From: Bacillota bacterium
GTDB lineage: Bacteria > Bacillota > Dehalobacteriia > UBA4068 > UBA4997
Direction of reading: 5' to 3'
NCBI GenBank assembly: GCA_017397935.1
Contig: JAFQHN010000024.1
Coordinates: forward strand, 62,001 to 126,000
Length of the DNA: 64,000 nucleotides
Both the position numbers and the translations under genes were made by a program. This document shows, piece after piece, positions 54,213-62,649 of this stretch. How positions within the stretch are numbered: position 1 is the stretch's first letter; every line of letters begins with the position of its first letter. The notes beneath the pieces are model-generated. The model was not told the DNA's origin. It saw only the letters and a program-made list of their open reading frames with translations, and made no database searches.

Positions 54213-55373
54213 ATGTTGACAAACCGAAAGCTTAGAATCTCTCTGGGTGTGTTGTTGATTGCGCTGCTGGTGGGGCAAGTGATGTTTTACGCCTGGCCGC
54301 AGCAGGCCGAAGCTGATGCTTTGAGTGAATATCAATCACAGCAGCAGAAGATTAAAAATGAAATTGCAGCGCTGAAAAGTGAGTTGAAGGACGCCAAAAC
54401 GGAGTTGAACGATTACCAGCGGCAGTTGGCCGATGCGGATATGAAGGTGCAGGAGGCCGAGGACCTGATGGAGGCGCTGGAAAGGCAGTTATCGGCGGCC
54501 GAGAAGGAGTTGACCACCGCCAATGAGGAGTTGGCTGCGGCACAGGCCGATTTGACTACCCAGCTTGGCGCCTTTAAGACCCGTCTGCGCGAGAATTATA
54601 TTAACGGTGATGTGGGCCTGCTGGATGTGGTTTTTGATGCCACCAGCATGGAGGATTTTATTACCCGTTCTTATTACATGGAGCGTATTCTGCTTTATGA
54701 CAGCAATATGATTGCCTCTATTAATGAGCAGATTGAGGTTATCCAGGAAAAACGGGAACTGCAAGAAAAGAAAATTGCCAATCTGGACACGCTGACTGCT
54801 GAGCAGAAGGCGGTTATTGCTAATTTGGAGGCGGCCCGCAGCGAGAAAGGTGCGCTGGTGGCGGCTGCCAAAGATAGTGTTGATGCTGTAAACTCGCAGA
54901 TTGCCACCAGAGAGAGGGAGTCTAAGGAGATTGAGGCGTTGATTCGCTCGATGCAGTCTACCGACGGCGGTGTAGGCAGCGGTATTTATGCCTGGCCGCT
55001 GAGGGGTTATACCTCTGTTTCCTCGGATTACGGCTGGCGAACCCTGCGCGGCAAGCGTAACCTGCATACCGGTATTGATATGCCGGCCCCCAGAGGTACC
55101 CCGATTTACTCGGTGGACAGCGGCAAGGTTATTCTGGCGCGTTGGTACGGTTCTTACGGCAACTGTGTGATCATCGACCATGGCAACAATATTTCCAGCT
55201 TGTATGCACATCAGAGCAAGCTGGGCTGCAAGGTGGGCGATACTGTAAAGCAGGGGCAGGTTATCGGCTATGTGGGCAGCACCGGCAACAGTACCGGCAA
55301 TCACCTGCATTTGGAGATACGCAAGAACGGCTCTCATGTATCACCGTGGAATTATGTTTCCAAGCCCAAATAA
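54213..55373 (+). CDS. Coiled-coil M23 murein hydrolase, probable FtsEX partner
   Basis: Exported 386-residue protein. N-terminal membrane/signal segment (about residues 8-30), a long coiled coil (about 35-250, heptads such as KNEIAALKSELKDAKTEL), then an M23 (LytM) domain from about 265. Zinc ligands are kept: HTGIDMP (H and D) and HLHLEIRKNG (HxH). Unlike EnvC of E. coli, whose LytM site is degenerate, this copy looks catalytically competent, so FtsEX may control it directly, as it does CwlO or PcsB in other Bacillota. ATG at 54213 follows GGAGG. Confidence 0.9.
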   Translation: MLTNRKLRISLGVLLIALLVGQVMFYAWPQQAEADALSEYQSQQQKIKNEIAALKSELKDAKTELNDYQRQLADADMKVQEAEDLMEALERQLSAAEKELTTANEELAAAQADLTTQLGAFKTRLRENYINGDVGLLDVVFDATSMEDFITRSYYMERILLYDSNMIASINEQIEVIQEKRELQEKKIANLDTLTAEQKAVIANLEAARSEKGALVAAAKDSVDAVNSQIATRERESKEIEALIRSMQSTDGGVGSGIYAWPLRGYTSVSSDYGWRTLRGKRNLHTGIDMPAPRGTPIYSVDSGKVILARWYGSYGNCVIIDHGNNISSLYAHQSKLGCKVGDTVKQGQVIGYVGSTGNSTGNHLHLEIRKNGSHVSPWNYVSKPK

Positions 55374-55453
55374 TGATTGGCAGCATGGCTGCGGCGGTAA
55401 TATTGCTGTAAGCGGCTGCATAATAATGCTGTGACTTTGAAAAAACGAAAAGT

Positions 55454-56626
55454 GTGAAGCTGATTATGTTTTTTGATGAAACTGTGATAAAAAAATGTGC
55501 CCCCATGCTGTTGTTGGCGGTGCTGCCGATAATGGCTTCCTGTCAGCAGACCGATGATGGGTTTGCCCTGCCGCACAATGCGGATATTGATGCGGTGGCG
55601 GCGGCAAGTCTGGCGTCGGCGGCTTTGCAGCAGCAGATGCCGGAGCGCCATGACCGTTATGCCATTTATTACACGGCCGATGAATATGCCGAGCTTTTCC
55701 GCACGGTTACCGGCTCTTACAGCGGGATTGGCATTTATATTTACCCGGATGACGCCACGGGGCGAGCGCTGGTGTATGGCGTGATGAAGGGCGGCCCTGC
55801 GTATGAGGCCGGTATTTTGCCGGGGGATGTGTTTGTCAGCATTAACGATGAAGAGCTGACGGCGCTGGATTACTCGGCGGTGGCTGATAAATTGCTGGCT
55901 TATCCAGAGGGCACCAAACTGAATGTGGTTTTGGAGCGCCCCGATGTGGGCGAGGTGGCGTTGACGCTGAAAACGGCCAAGGTGGAAATTCCGACGCTGG
56001 ATTATAAGATGCTGCCCGATAATCTGGGGCTGATTAAGATTGCCAGCTTTAATATGAATACCGGTGAGCAGTTTACCGCTGCTTATGATGACCTGATTGA
56101 GCAGGGTATGCAGGGGCTGATTCTGGATTTGCGGAATAACGGCGGCGGAGAAATCAATGCAGCGCTGCATATCTGCAATTATTTTGTGCCGGACGGCCAG
56201 CCGATGATGTATATTACCGATGCGGAGGGCGTTTATTACTATACTGCCAACCGCGAAACGGTGGATATTCCGCTGGCTGTTTTGCAGAACGGCCATTCGG
56301 CCAGCGCCTCGGAGATTGTGATTGGGGCGGTTAAGGATGTCGGAGCCGGTGTGTTGATTGGCGAGACCACTTACGGCAAGGGTATCGTGCAGGATTTGCG
56401 GCAGTTGAAATCCGGTGCGGGGCTGCGTTTTACCTCGGCCAAATACAGCAGCGCGCATGAGCATGATATTCATGGGGTGGGCATTGAGGCTGATATTAAC
56501 TTCCCGATGCCGGAGGATGCCGAGCCGTTGGCGGATTATACAATGGAGCCGGAGCGTGACCCGCAGTTGGCCAAGGCGATGGAGATTTTGGCGGAAAAAC
56601 TGCCGCAAAATGAAGCCGAAAATTAA
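55454..56626 (+). CDS. S41 family C-terminal processing protease, lipoprotein form
   Basis: A 390-residue exported protease. A signal peptide with lipobox (IMASC) gives a lipid anchor. A PDZ domain (about residues 95-170; YSGIGIYIYPDD, GPAYEAGILPGDVF) precedes the S41 core with the catalytic Ser in GHSASASEI and Lys in TYGKGIVQ. CtpA-type enzymes process cell-envelope or sporulation proteins. The GTG start at 55454 has no clear SD; ATG at 55466 is an alternative. It follows the ftsEX-M23 genes and probably works on the same envelope targets. Confidence 0.9.
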   Translation: MKLIMFFDETVIKKCAPMLLLAVLPIMASCQQTDDGFALPHNADIDAVAAASLASAALQQQMPERHDRYAIYYTADEYAELFRTVTGSYSGIGIYIYPDDATGRALVYGVMKGGPAYEAGILPGDVFVSINDEELTALDYSAVADKLLAYPEGTKLNVVLERPDVGEVALTLKTAKVEIPTLDYKMLPDNLGLIKIASFNMNTGEQFTAAYDDLIEQGMQGLILDLRNNGGGEINAALHICNYFVPDGQPMMYITDAEGVYYYTANRETVDIPLAVLQNGHSASASEIVIGAVKDVGAGVLIGETTYGKGIVQDLRQLKSGAGLRFTSAKYSSAHEHDIHGVGIEADINFPMPEDAEPLADYTMEPERDPQLAKAMEILAEKLPQNEAEN

Positions 56627-56640
56627 AGCGGAGGTGTGCC

Positions 56641-57099
56641 GTGAAGCGTTTACTGTGTGTATTGTTGTTTGCTCTGATGTGTTCAGGCTGTTCTCTGCCG
56701 GAATCTAATGAGGCGCTGCTGGAATTTAACGATAACTGTGAATTTGGCGGTGCGATGCTGGGTATGACGGTGGAGGGCATGGAGGAGGCTTTGGGCGAGC
56801 CTGATGCCGAAAGTATTATCACCGGCGGCACCGAATACGCTTATCATTTGCTGGATTTGTCGGCGGCCATAAACGATGAGGGTGTGGTGCGGAGGCTTTC
56901 GGGTAAAAATGGGGATTTTCGGGTGTTTGGTATTGCGGTGGGTGATGATTTGACCGCAGCCGGGGATGTCCTGCTGGAAAAAGGGTATCAACGCGATGCC
57001 GCCCCCGGTTACCGTTATAATAAAAATGAAGTGCAGATTATTCTGCTGACGGTTGATGAAGAAGCGGTGGTGGGCTTTACTGCCGAATGGCTGAATTAA
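56641..57099 (+). CDS. Small lipoprotein of unknown function
   Basis: A 152-residue product with a lipoprotein signal (lipobox MCSGC near residue 17). The mature part has a GMTVEGMEEALGEPDAE segment, a pattern common in small exported proteins that bind or chaperone other envelope proteins. GTG start with GGAGG 6 nt upstream. It lies 14 bp after the S41 protease gene, so it is the last gene of the ftsEX operon. Family not recognised. Confidence 0.8.
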   Translation: MKRLLCVLLFALMCSGCSLPESNEALLEFNDNCEFGGAMLGMTVEGMEEALGEPDAESIITGGTEYAYHLLDLSAAINDEGVVRRLSGKNGDFRVFGIAVGDDLTAAGDVLLEKGYQRDAAPGYRYNKNEVQIILLTVDEEAVVGFTAEWLN

Positions 57100-57115
57100 A
57101 ATGTTGAATATAATT

Positions 57116-57145
57116 TCCCACGATTTCGGTCGTGGGATTTTTTTT
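57116..57145 (+). terminator. Terminator of the ftsEX operon
   Basis: A perfect 8-bp stem (TCCCACGA / TCGTGGGA) with a 6-nt loop is followed by T8. Confidence 0.9.
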
Positions 57146-57240
57146 GCAGATTTTTAGAGCAGGCGGCACGGCGGCTTATCCGTTCACATAATTTGAGGCA
57201 GTAAAGGTGGCCGTATGAGGCGGAGAGGGTGAGCTGCTGA

Positions 57241-58305
57241 ATGAAAAAGGGGAATCTGGTGCATAAATTTGCCGGCTGCAACACGCCGCAGGGATATATC
57301 TCGTTTGCGGAGGAGAATTTGGGCAGATTGGAGCGTGTGTTTGTGCTTTTGGGGGCGCCCGGCTGCGGCAAAAGCAGCATGATCAAACGGGTGGCCAAGA
57401 ATTTGCAGGATCGCGGTTATGATGTGGAGCTGTGGCAGGAGGCGGTTGAGCCGGAATCGGCGGCGGGGGTGGTTATACCGCAGCTGGGGGTGGCGGTGGT
57501 GGACGCCGGTTGGCAGCAGAAGTGGGCGCTGCATAATCCCGGTGTGGTGGAGGAAATTTGTAATTTGGGCAGCTGCTGGCAGCAGAACAAGCTGCGCCGC
57601 AACCACCGGGAGATCAAACGGCTGAGTGCCCAGATAAAAGCGACCATGCAGCAGGAGACCGGTTTGTTGGCGGTTTACGGCGGCGAGCAGGTGAGCTATG
57701 CGGCGGCCGATGTACGCCTGAGTGAGGAGGAATTGGGGGCGGTGTGCAGCCAGCTGGCCGAGGAGATTTTTGCTGAGGAGAATTTGCAGGTGCGGCGTTT
57801 TTTTGCTGAGGTGCTGACCGCAAACGGCCTGCAAAGCTATGCCCAGGAGTTATCGGCGGCGTGCAGAAGGAGGTTTTTGCTGACGGAGCAGGCTGCGGAG
57901 ATTTTGACACACCTGGCTGATGAGGTGGTGCGGCGGGGGCATAATGTTGACTTGTATTACAGCTTTTGGCAGCCTGATAAGCTATGTATGCTGATTTTGC
58001 CGCAGGCCTCGGTGGCGGTGCTGGCGGCGGATCTGCCTGATTTGCAGCCGCTTTATGATGATGTGCTGCTGCGCCTGCCGCAGGATAATTTGACATCAAC
58101 AGCCGAAGCGGAGGAGCAGACCGGGGTTGGGGATAAGGAAGCCGCAGATATTGATGAAATAATCGTCAGGATGAAGCAGGAGTATCATCTGCGGGAGGAG
58201 CTGGCGGCTTATTATACGGCGGCCATGGATTTTGGGCAGGTGGATAAAATAAGTAACGAGATTTTAAGCAAAATCTGGCAGATGGCGGCTGAGCGGGAGT
58301 GTTGA
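57241..58305 (+). CDS. P-loop ATPase with degenerate second half (PRK06851-like)
   Basis: A 354-residue cytoplasmic protein. The first half has Walker A GAPGCGKSS near residue 40 and the pattern VVIPQLGVAVVDAG. The second half (from about residue 195) repeats the same plan (ANGLQSYAQEL, RRGHNVDLY, LILPQASVAVLAAD), but its P-loop position reads LTEQAAEIL, so it cannot bind ATP there. This duplicated layout resembles the PRK06851 group found in spore formers, of unknown function; that name is from recall. SD GAGGGTGAGC precedes the ATG. It sits just before a SpoVID-like gene, which hints at a sporulation role. Confidence 0.75.
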   Translation: MKKGNLVHKFAGCNTPQGYISFAEENLGRLERVFVLLGAPGCGKSSMIKRVAKNLQDRGYDVELWQEAVEPESAAGVVIPQLGVAVVDAGWQQKWALHNPGVVEEICNLGSCWQQNKLRRNHREIKRLSAQIKATMQQETGLLAVYGGEQVSYAAADVRLSEEELGAVCSQLAEEIFAEENLQVRRFFAEVLTANGLQSYAQELSAACRRRFLLTEQAAEILTHLADEVVRRGHNVDLYYSFWQPDKLCMLILPQASVAVLAADLPDLQPLYDDVLLRLPQDNLTSTAEAEEQTGVGDKEAADIDEIIVRMKQEYHLREELAAYYTAAMDFGQVDKISNEILSKIWQMAAEREC

Positions 58306-58314
58306 CAAGGGGCG

Positions 58315-58343
58315 GTATATTTTGCCACCGTGCGGCATATAGC
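58315..58343 (+). promoter_or_regulatory. Putative sigma-E promoter of the SpoVID-like gene
   Basis: GTATATT (58315-58321), a 14-bp spacer, then CATATAGC (58336-58343). This is close to the sigma-E consensus, and spoVID is a sigma-E gene in Bacillus. Confidence 0.5.
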
Positions 58344-58358
58344 TTAGATATAGCTTAA
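58337..58358 (+). repeat. 11-bp tandem duplication overlapping the sigma-E -10
   Basis: ATATAGCTTAG is followed by ATATAGCTTAA. Confidence 0.8.
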
Positions 58359-58386
58359 CAAAAAGCTGTTTTGGGAGGATAAGTTT

Positions 58387-60504
58387 ATGACTAAGCAGGA
58401 TATGGATGGCCGCTTGCCGGACCGCAAAATTACTTTGCCGCTTAACCAGACGGTTTTTTTGCCCAAAACCGCCATGGGCGTCAGATATATAGATAAGGTT
58501 GGGGCGACGGTTTTTATTGATAAGGTACAGCGCGGCGATGAGAGAATTTGGCTGCGCGGATTTTATGAGCTGGATTTGGAATATCAGGGGTTGGAGGGGC
58601 GCGGATTGAATAAATACCGCGTTATGCTGCCGCTGAAAGCGGAGCTGCCGACCGACTGGCTGGGTAATCTGCAATATGAGGCGGCTGATTTGCACGCGAT
58701 GGTGAGCAGGCCGGCGCTGAAAATTTTATCGCCCTATGTGCTGGAATTTGCGGGCACAATGCGGCTGGAATATGTCGGCGAGCATTTGTGGCAGGAGGAT
58801 AAGCTGGATTATTGCCCCAAACCGGCCGTACCCCGCCGTGTGTGGCGCAGCGATGTGCCCATGCCGGACGCCGATATGGCCGATTTGCGGCTGGAAAGCA
58901 AGATTGACCGGTTTTTTCTGGGCAGGCAGGGGGATAAGCCAATGCAGCCGCGGTTGGTTACGATGCACGAGGAACAGCCGCCGGTCGAACAGCTGCCGCA
59001 CCGCCGCCGGGAACTGCCTGTTTGGCCCGGTGGGGGGCAGGCTGATGATAAAATAAAAGATAAAATAAAAGATGAGTGGCAGGGTGATTTGGTGAAAAGT
59101 GGACATTGGGTGGGGCTTAATGACCGTAATGTGACCAAAAATACCCATACTCATCAGGCAGAGGATGAGATGAGGGAAGATGTTGGGCATAAGCTGCCTG
59201 TTTGGCAGCCGCAGATGAGTAAAAAAGCGCCCAAAAACGAGGAAATCGAACAGGGTGGTGGTGATAAAACACATAAGCTGCCGGTTTGGCGTTTTACCCC
59301 CAAGTCACAGGTGGCATCAACCGAAGAAACTACAATAGAACCGCAGCATGAATATGGCAGTTGGGAGCGGACGGCAGATTTGAACAGGCAGCAGGCAAAG
59401 GCTGATGAATATACTGCTGAGGATAAGGCCGAAAAAGTGGCCGAGAAAGTAGCTGAGAAAGTAGCAAATAAAGTAGACGGAAATATTGAGGCGGCAGCGG
59501 TGCAGAATAATAAGGAAACAGCCGAAACGCTGATGGTGGATAATGAGAAATCTGTGGCAGAGACCGTGCCGGTTGTGGAAAAAGCTATGGAAAAGCCTGT
59601 TGAAAAGCCTGTTGAAAAGCCGGTGGAAACGATTGTGCATAAAAAGTGGGAAAATTATCGGCAAACCCAGGAGCAGATTTATGCACCGCCGCTTGGCAAA
59701 AACAAATTTCGCAGTTTGCTGACGGGGGCAGCTTTATCCCGTATGCAGGCCCGTGGAGAAAGCTTGCAGGCAGAGGTTAACAACACAGATTGGGCCACGG
59801 AATTGCCCAAGATTACTGAAAATATGACCGAAAATATGGCCGAAAATGCGGCAGAGATTAAGACGGCGGCGGCAGAGGAACGAAGGGAGGATACGGTAAC
59901 AGATATGGGCAAGAAGCTGTTGGAGGATGTGCAGAAGGAAATCAAGGCGGAGATTGCGGCGGCTGATGTGACGCAGGTAAGCGAAGCGCAGGAAGCTGCG
60001 GCGGAGAATACTGCCGGGGCAGACGTTGAGGCGGCGGCTGAGGTTGTGGCTGAACAGACGGCGGTGGCGGAAGATGTGGTTGCTGCCGAAAGTGCCGAGG
60101 AGGTTGTGGCAGAGGAAGCGGCTGAGGTTATGGCAGAGGAGGTTGGCGAAAAAGCTGCCGAGACGCTTGCGGAATCTGCGGCCAACGAGCAGCCGGCAGC
60201 TGCGGAACTGCCTGTTGATCCGAATATCAAGCAGGGCGTGCGGATGGTAAACAACAGCGGGGTGCGCCTGCGTATGGCGGCCATGCAGAGCCGACCGGAG
60301 AGCAAGCCGTTATCTGCCGGGCGCAGTAATGCACCGAAAACGCCCGGTAAAGGGTTTGCGATGAAATACTATGTGGTGAAGGCCGGGGATGAGCCGATGG
60401 GTATTGCGCTGAAACATAATGTGTCATTGGAGAGTTTGCTGGCTGCCAACCGCCTGCAAAACGGCGAGCTGCCGGTGGGCACGGTACTGAGGATCCCCGT
60501 TTGA
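58387..60504 (+). CDS. SpoVID/SipL-like spore coat morphogenetic protein with C-terminal LysM
   Basis: A 705-residue cytoplasmic protein. Residues about 1-130 are beta-rich (ITLPLNQTVFLPKT, VQRGDERIWLRGFYELDLEY) and resemble the N-terminal domain of SpoVID and SipL. Then comes a long low-complexity region: three LPVW motifs (near residues 218, 271 and 303), Lys/Glu/Val repeats (VAEKVAEKVANK, PVEKPVEKPVE) and an Ala/Glu-rich stretch up to about 610. The last 45 residues form one LysM domain (YYVVKAGDEPMGIALKHNVS). In SpoVID and SipL the C-terminal LysM ties SpoIVA to the forespore surface. Identity is inferred from architecture plus the sigma-E-like promoter. Confidence 0.7.
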   Translation: MTKQDMDGRLPDRKITLPLNQTVFLPKTAMGVRYIDKVGATVFIDKVQRGDERIWLRGFYELDLEYQGLEGRGLNKYRVMLPLKAELPTDWLGNLQYEAADLHAMVSRPALKILSPYVLEFAGTMRLEYVGEHLWQEDKLDYCPKPAVPRRVWRSDVPMPDADMADLRLESKIDRFFLGRQGDKPMQPRLVTMHEEQPPVEQLPHRRRELPVWPGGGQADDKIKDKIKDEWQGDLVKSGHWVGLNDRNVTKNTHTHQAEDEMREDVGHKLPVWQPQMSKKAPKNEEIEQGGGDKTHKLPVWRFTPKSQVASTEETTIEPQHEYGSWERTADLNRQQAKADEYTAEDKAEKVAEKVAEKVANKVDGNIEAAAVQNNKETAETLMVDNEKSVAETVPVVEKAMEKPVEKPVEKPVETIVHKKWENYRQTQEQIYAPPLGKNKFRSLLTGAALSRMQARGESLQAEVNNTDWATELPKITENMTENMAENAAEIKTAAAEERREDTVTDMGKKLLEDVQKEIKAEIAAADVTQVSEAQEAAAENTAGADVEAAAEVVAEQTAVAEDVVAAESAEEVVAEEAAEVMAEEVGEKAAETLAESAANEQPAAAELPVDPNIKQGVRMVNNSGVRLRMAAMQSRPESKPLSAGRSNAPKTPGKGFAMKYYVVKAGDEPMGIALKHNVSLESLLAANRLQNGELPVGTVLRIPV

Positions 60505-60551
60505 TTGTGCCGGGATAAATAATCAATATAAATAATTTTTGCCAAAAATGG

Positions 60552-60590
60552 AAACACCTATCCTTGACAAAGTAAAAGGGTAGGTGTTTT
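60552..60590 (+). terminator. 14-bp hairpin that ends the SpoVID-like gene and masks the next SD
   Basis: AAACACCTATCCTT pairs with AAGGGTAGGTGTTT (one G-T), followed by T run. The 3' arm contains the AGGTG ribosome-binding site of the DMT transporter gene at 60593. Confidence 0.75.
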
Positions 60591-60592
60591 TT

Positions 60593-61033
60593 ATGAACGG
60601 ATTGCTGTGGCTGCTGCCTTGCCTGGCCGGTATGCTGATGGCGGTGCAGGGCAGTATTAACGGGCAGGTAAGCAAGGTTATTGGCACGTTGGAAGGGAAT
60701 TTTTTGATGCACAGCGTGGGGTTGGCGATAATTTTTTTGCTGCTGTTTGTGGTGGGTATTGGGGACGGTGATTGGCGCAAGCTGCCGGAGCTGCCGTGGT
60801 ACGGGTATCTTAGCGGGCTTATCAATGTGGTGATAATTTACGGGGTTATGGTGTCGATACCAAGGCTGGGTGCGGCCTCGGCCACCACGGCGATTGTGGC
60901 GGGACAGGTGGCCACCGCTGTGCTGATTGACTGGCTGGGTATGTTTGGCTTGGAGAAAACGCCGTTCTCATATACACAGGCGGTAGGCGTGGCGGTGTTG
61001 GCGCTGGGGGTTAAGCTGCTGCTGGTAAAATGA
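60593..61033 (+). CDS. DMT-superfamily transporter (YdcZ/DUF606 type)
   Basis: A 146-residue membrane protein with five hydrophobic segments. N-terminal GMLMAVQGSINGQVSKVIG and the pattern GAASATTAIVAGQVATAVLIDWLGMFG are typical of the YdcZ/DUF606 group, small dimeric transporters of unknown substrate. Start at ATG 60593, 6 nt after AGGTG; an in-frame GTG at 60584 is inside a hairpin. It may be read through from upstream or from its own promoter inside the hairpin loop region. Confidence 0.85.
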   Translation: MNGLLWLLPCLAGMLMAVQGSINGQVSKVIGTLEGNFLMHSVGLAIIFLLLFVVGIGDGDWRKLPELPWYGYLSGLINVVIIYGVMVSIPRLGAASATTAIVAGQVATAVLIDWLGMFGLEKTPFSYTQAVGVAVLALGVKLLLVK

Positions 61034-61050
61034 GAACAAAAAGTAAGAAC

Positions 61051-61092
61051 GAAAAAATAAGAGCTACTCTGTGTGGGCAGAATAGCTCTTAT
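61051..61092 (-). terminator. Terminator of the SASP gene, possibly bidirectional
   Basis: A 16-bp stem (AATAAGAGCTA...TAGCTCTTATT) that pairs fully only as minus-strand RNA, followed there by T6. Confidence 0.8.
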
Positions 61093-61137
61093 TGCTTTAT
61101 TGATTACCGAGATGGTCAAACAAATTTGCAGGGAAAG

Positions 61138-61359
61138 TTATTTGATCTGTTCGGTCTGTGCTGCGTTATTGATGGCTGCGGTCTGGCCCTGAGCGATTGC
61201 CTGCTCGGCGAAGGCTACCATCTTACGGGTCATATTGCCGCCAACATAACCGTTCTGACGGGAAGTCAGCTGACCCTTATCAATCTGTTCATAGTTGGTG
61301 ATGCCCAGTTCGTTGGCAACTTCGGTCTTAAACTGATTGAGAACTGCCTTGTTTTCCAT
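61138..61359 (-). CDS. Alpha/beta-type small acid-soluble spore protein
   Basis: DNA-binding protein that coats and protects forespore DNA and is degraded by Gpr at germination. The 73-residue product has the two conserved helices: LNQFKTEVANELGI, which contains the Gpr cleavage region around the Glu, and GQLTSRQNGYVGGNMTRKMVAFAEQ. SD AAGGAGGTG precedes the ATG. It lies downstream of its own protease gene gpr on the same strand, with a sigma-G-like promoter between them. Confidence 0.95.
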   Translation of the reverse strand: MENKAVLNQFKTEVANELGITNYEQIDKGQLTSRQNGYVGGNMTRKMVAFAEQAIAQGQTAAINNAAQTEQIK

Positions 61360-61437
61360 TGTTGTCACCTCCTTGAAAATTGAGTCCGCCGCCGTAAATG
61401 TTTTTGTTGGGCAGCGGTTGCTTTTCAAAAGCATTCA

Positions 61438-61467
61438 TAGTATTGGGCGTTGGGTGCAGGAATATGC
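61438..61467 (-). promoter_or_regulatory. Putative sigma-G promoter of the SASP gene
   Basis: GCATA (61467-61463), an 18-bp spacer, then AATACTA (61444-61438); sigma-G consensus is GHATR and CATnnTA, so one mismatch. Confidence 0.6.
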
Positions 61468-61515
61468 TCTGATTTTGTTGGTAATATTTTGCTGATTTAC
61501 CAGCGGTTTTGTCGC

Positions 61516-62502
61516 TTAAACGCCCTGCATATAATCGGCGTAATTGTTTTTATCGGCGGCAGGGTGCAGGGCCATTGTAAGGCCGGCGGCGATGATGCGG
61601 GAGGCAAGGGGTATCAGTTCATCGGCCTCTTTGGGGGTAAGCACCGGCGGTTGTTCAAAATCAGCCAGCATTTGGTGGATGATTTGCCGGGCGTCAAGCT
61701 TCGGGGGGTGGTTTTGGCAAAGCTGCACAACCTCATGGATGATGGCGGTGGCCTGTACCACGGTGGGTATGCCGATGGCCAGCACGGGTACGCCGAGATA
61801 ATCTTGGTTGATGGCCTTGCGATGATTTTGTACGCCGCTGCCGGGGCGGATGCCGGTGTCGCAAATCTGAATGCTGCCCAGAACATTGGCAATTTTGCCG
61901 GCCGCCAGCGCGTCAATGGCAATTACGGCCGCAGGATCAAGACGGCTGCAAACATCCTTGATGAGGTCGGCGGTTTCAATGCCGGTGTTGCCGACCACGC
62001 CCGGCGAGAGTGCCGCCACAGGGCGAATATCGGTGGCAAAATCCGGGCGGAAGATGTGATTGGTCGGTTGAATATGAGAGATGACCCTGGGGCCGATGGC
62101 ATCGGCGGTGGTTTGCAGGTTGCCCAGGCCTACCAGCAGAATCGGTTGGGTGGTGGGGATGTTTGGGGGCAGCAGGCGGCAGATAGTTTGGGCAATTTGC
62201 TGGCCGACAGCTTGCAGCAAATCACCGGTACCGGCGGTTTGCATGGCGGGCAGTTCAATGGTAATGTAACTGCCGATGTCCCGGCCCAGCAGCTCGGCAC
62301 CGTAATCATCCAAAATCTCGATGGTTACAGTTTTGGCGGTATGTGGGCCGCAGGCAAAGGTTTGCTCGCTGTGGCTGACCCCTGAAATCTCCACATCGGC
62401 GTCACCTTTTAACAGGCTGTGTGCTTCGGCGGCCATGTCCAGCGCTTTGACACGGGCCAGCAGATGAGGCGCAAAGACGGAATTTCTCTCAAAATTGTTC
62501 AT
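61516..62502 (-). CDS. gpr: Germination protease (GPR endopeptidase)
   Basis: Spore-specific aspartic-type protease that degrades SASPs at germination. The 328-residue product shows SGVSHSEQTF near the N-terminus, after the usual short pro-region, then YITIELPAMQ, LLVGLGNLQTTADAIGPRV, ALSPGVVGNTGIET and VIAIDALAAG, typical of the M63/A25 GPR family. ATG at 62502 follows GGAGG. In many Bacillota gpr sits between rpsT and spoIIP; here it has moved next to a SASP gene. Confidence 0.95.
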   Translation of the reverse strand: MNNFERNSVFAPHLLARVKALDMAAEAHSLLKGDADVEISGVSHSEQTFACGPHTAKTVTIEILDDYGAELLGRDIGSYITIELPAMQTAGTGDLLQAVGQQIAQTICRLLPPNIPTTQPILLVGLGNLQTTADAIGPRVISHIQPTNHIFRPDFATDIRPVAALSPGVVGNTGIETADLIKDVCSRLDPAAVIAIDALAAGKIANVLGSIQICDTGIRPGSGVQNHRKAINQDYLGVPVLAIGIPTVVQATAIIHEVVQLCQNHPPKLDARQIIHQMLADFEQPPVLTPKEADELIPLASRIIAAGLTMALHPAADKNNYADYMQGV

Positions 62503-62649
62503 AATAAAGTGTACCTCCGTAAAACCTTCCGTAAAAACAGAAAAAATTTGTTGAAAAACTGAATTTTCGGCAGGAAGAAACCGCCGTGAATAGAAATTAT
62601 ATAAGTCGATATAGTTTAATAAGAAGCTTGTAATAATAACTTTCGGTGT

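Noticed and set aside
59440-59640. Short repeats inside the SpoVID-like gene as a mobile or minisatellite element
   Set aside because: They keep the reading frame and encode Val-Glu-Lys and Pro-Val-Glu-Lys repeats, so they are coding low-complexity sequence.
61330-61438. 36-codon minus-strand ORF starting at 61438, overlapping the SASP start
   Set aside because: No SD, overlaps the predicted sigma-G -10 and the SASP gene, so translation is unlikely.
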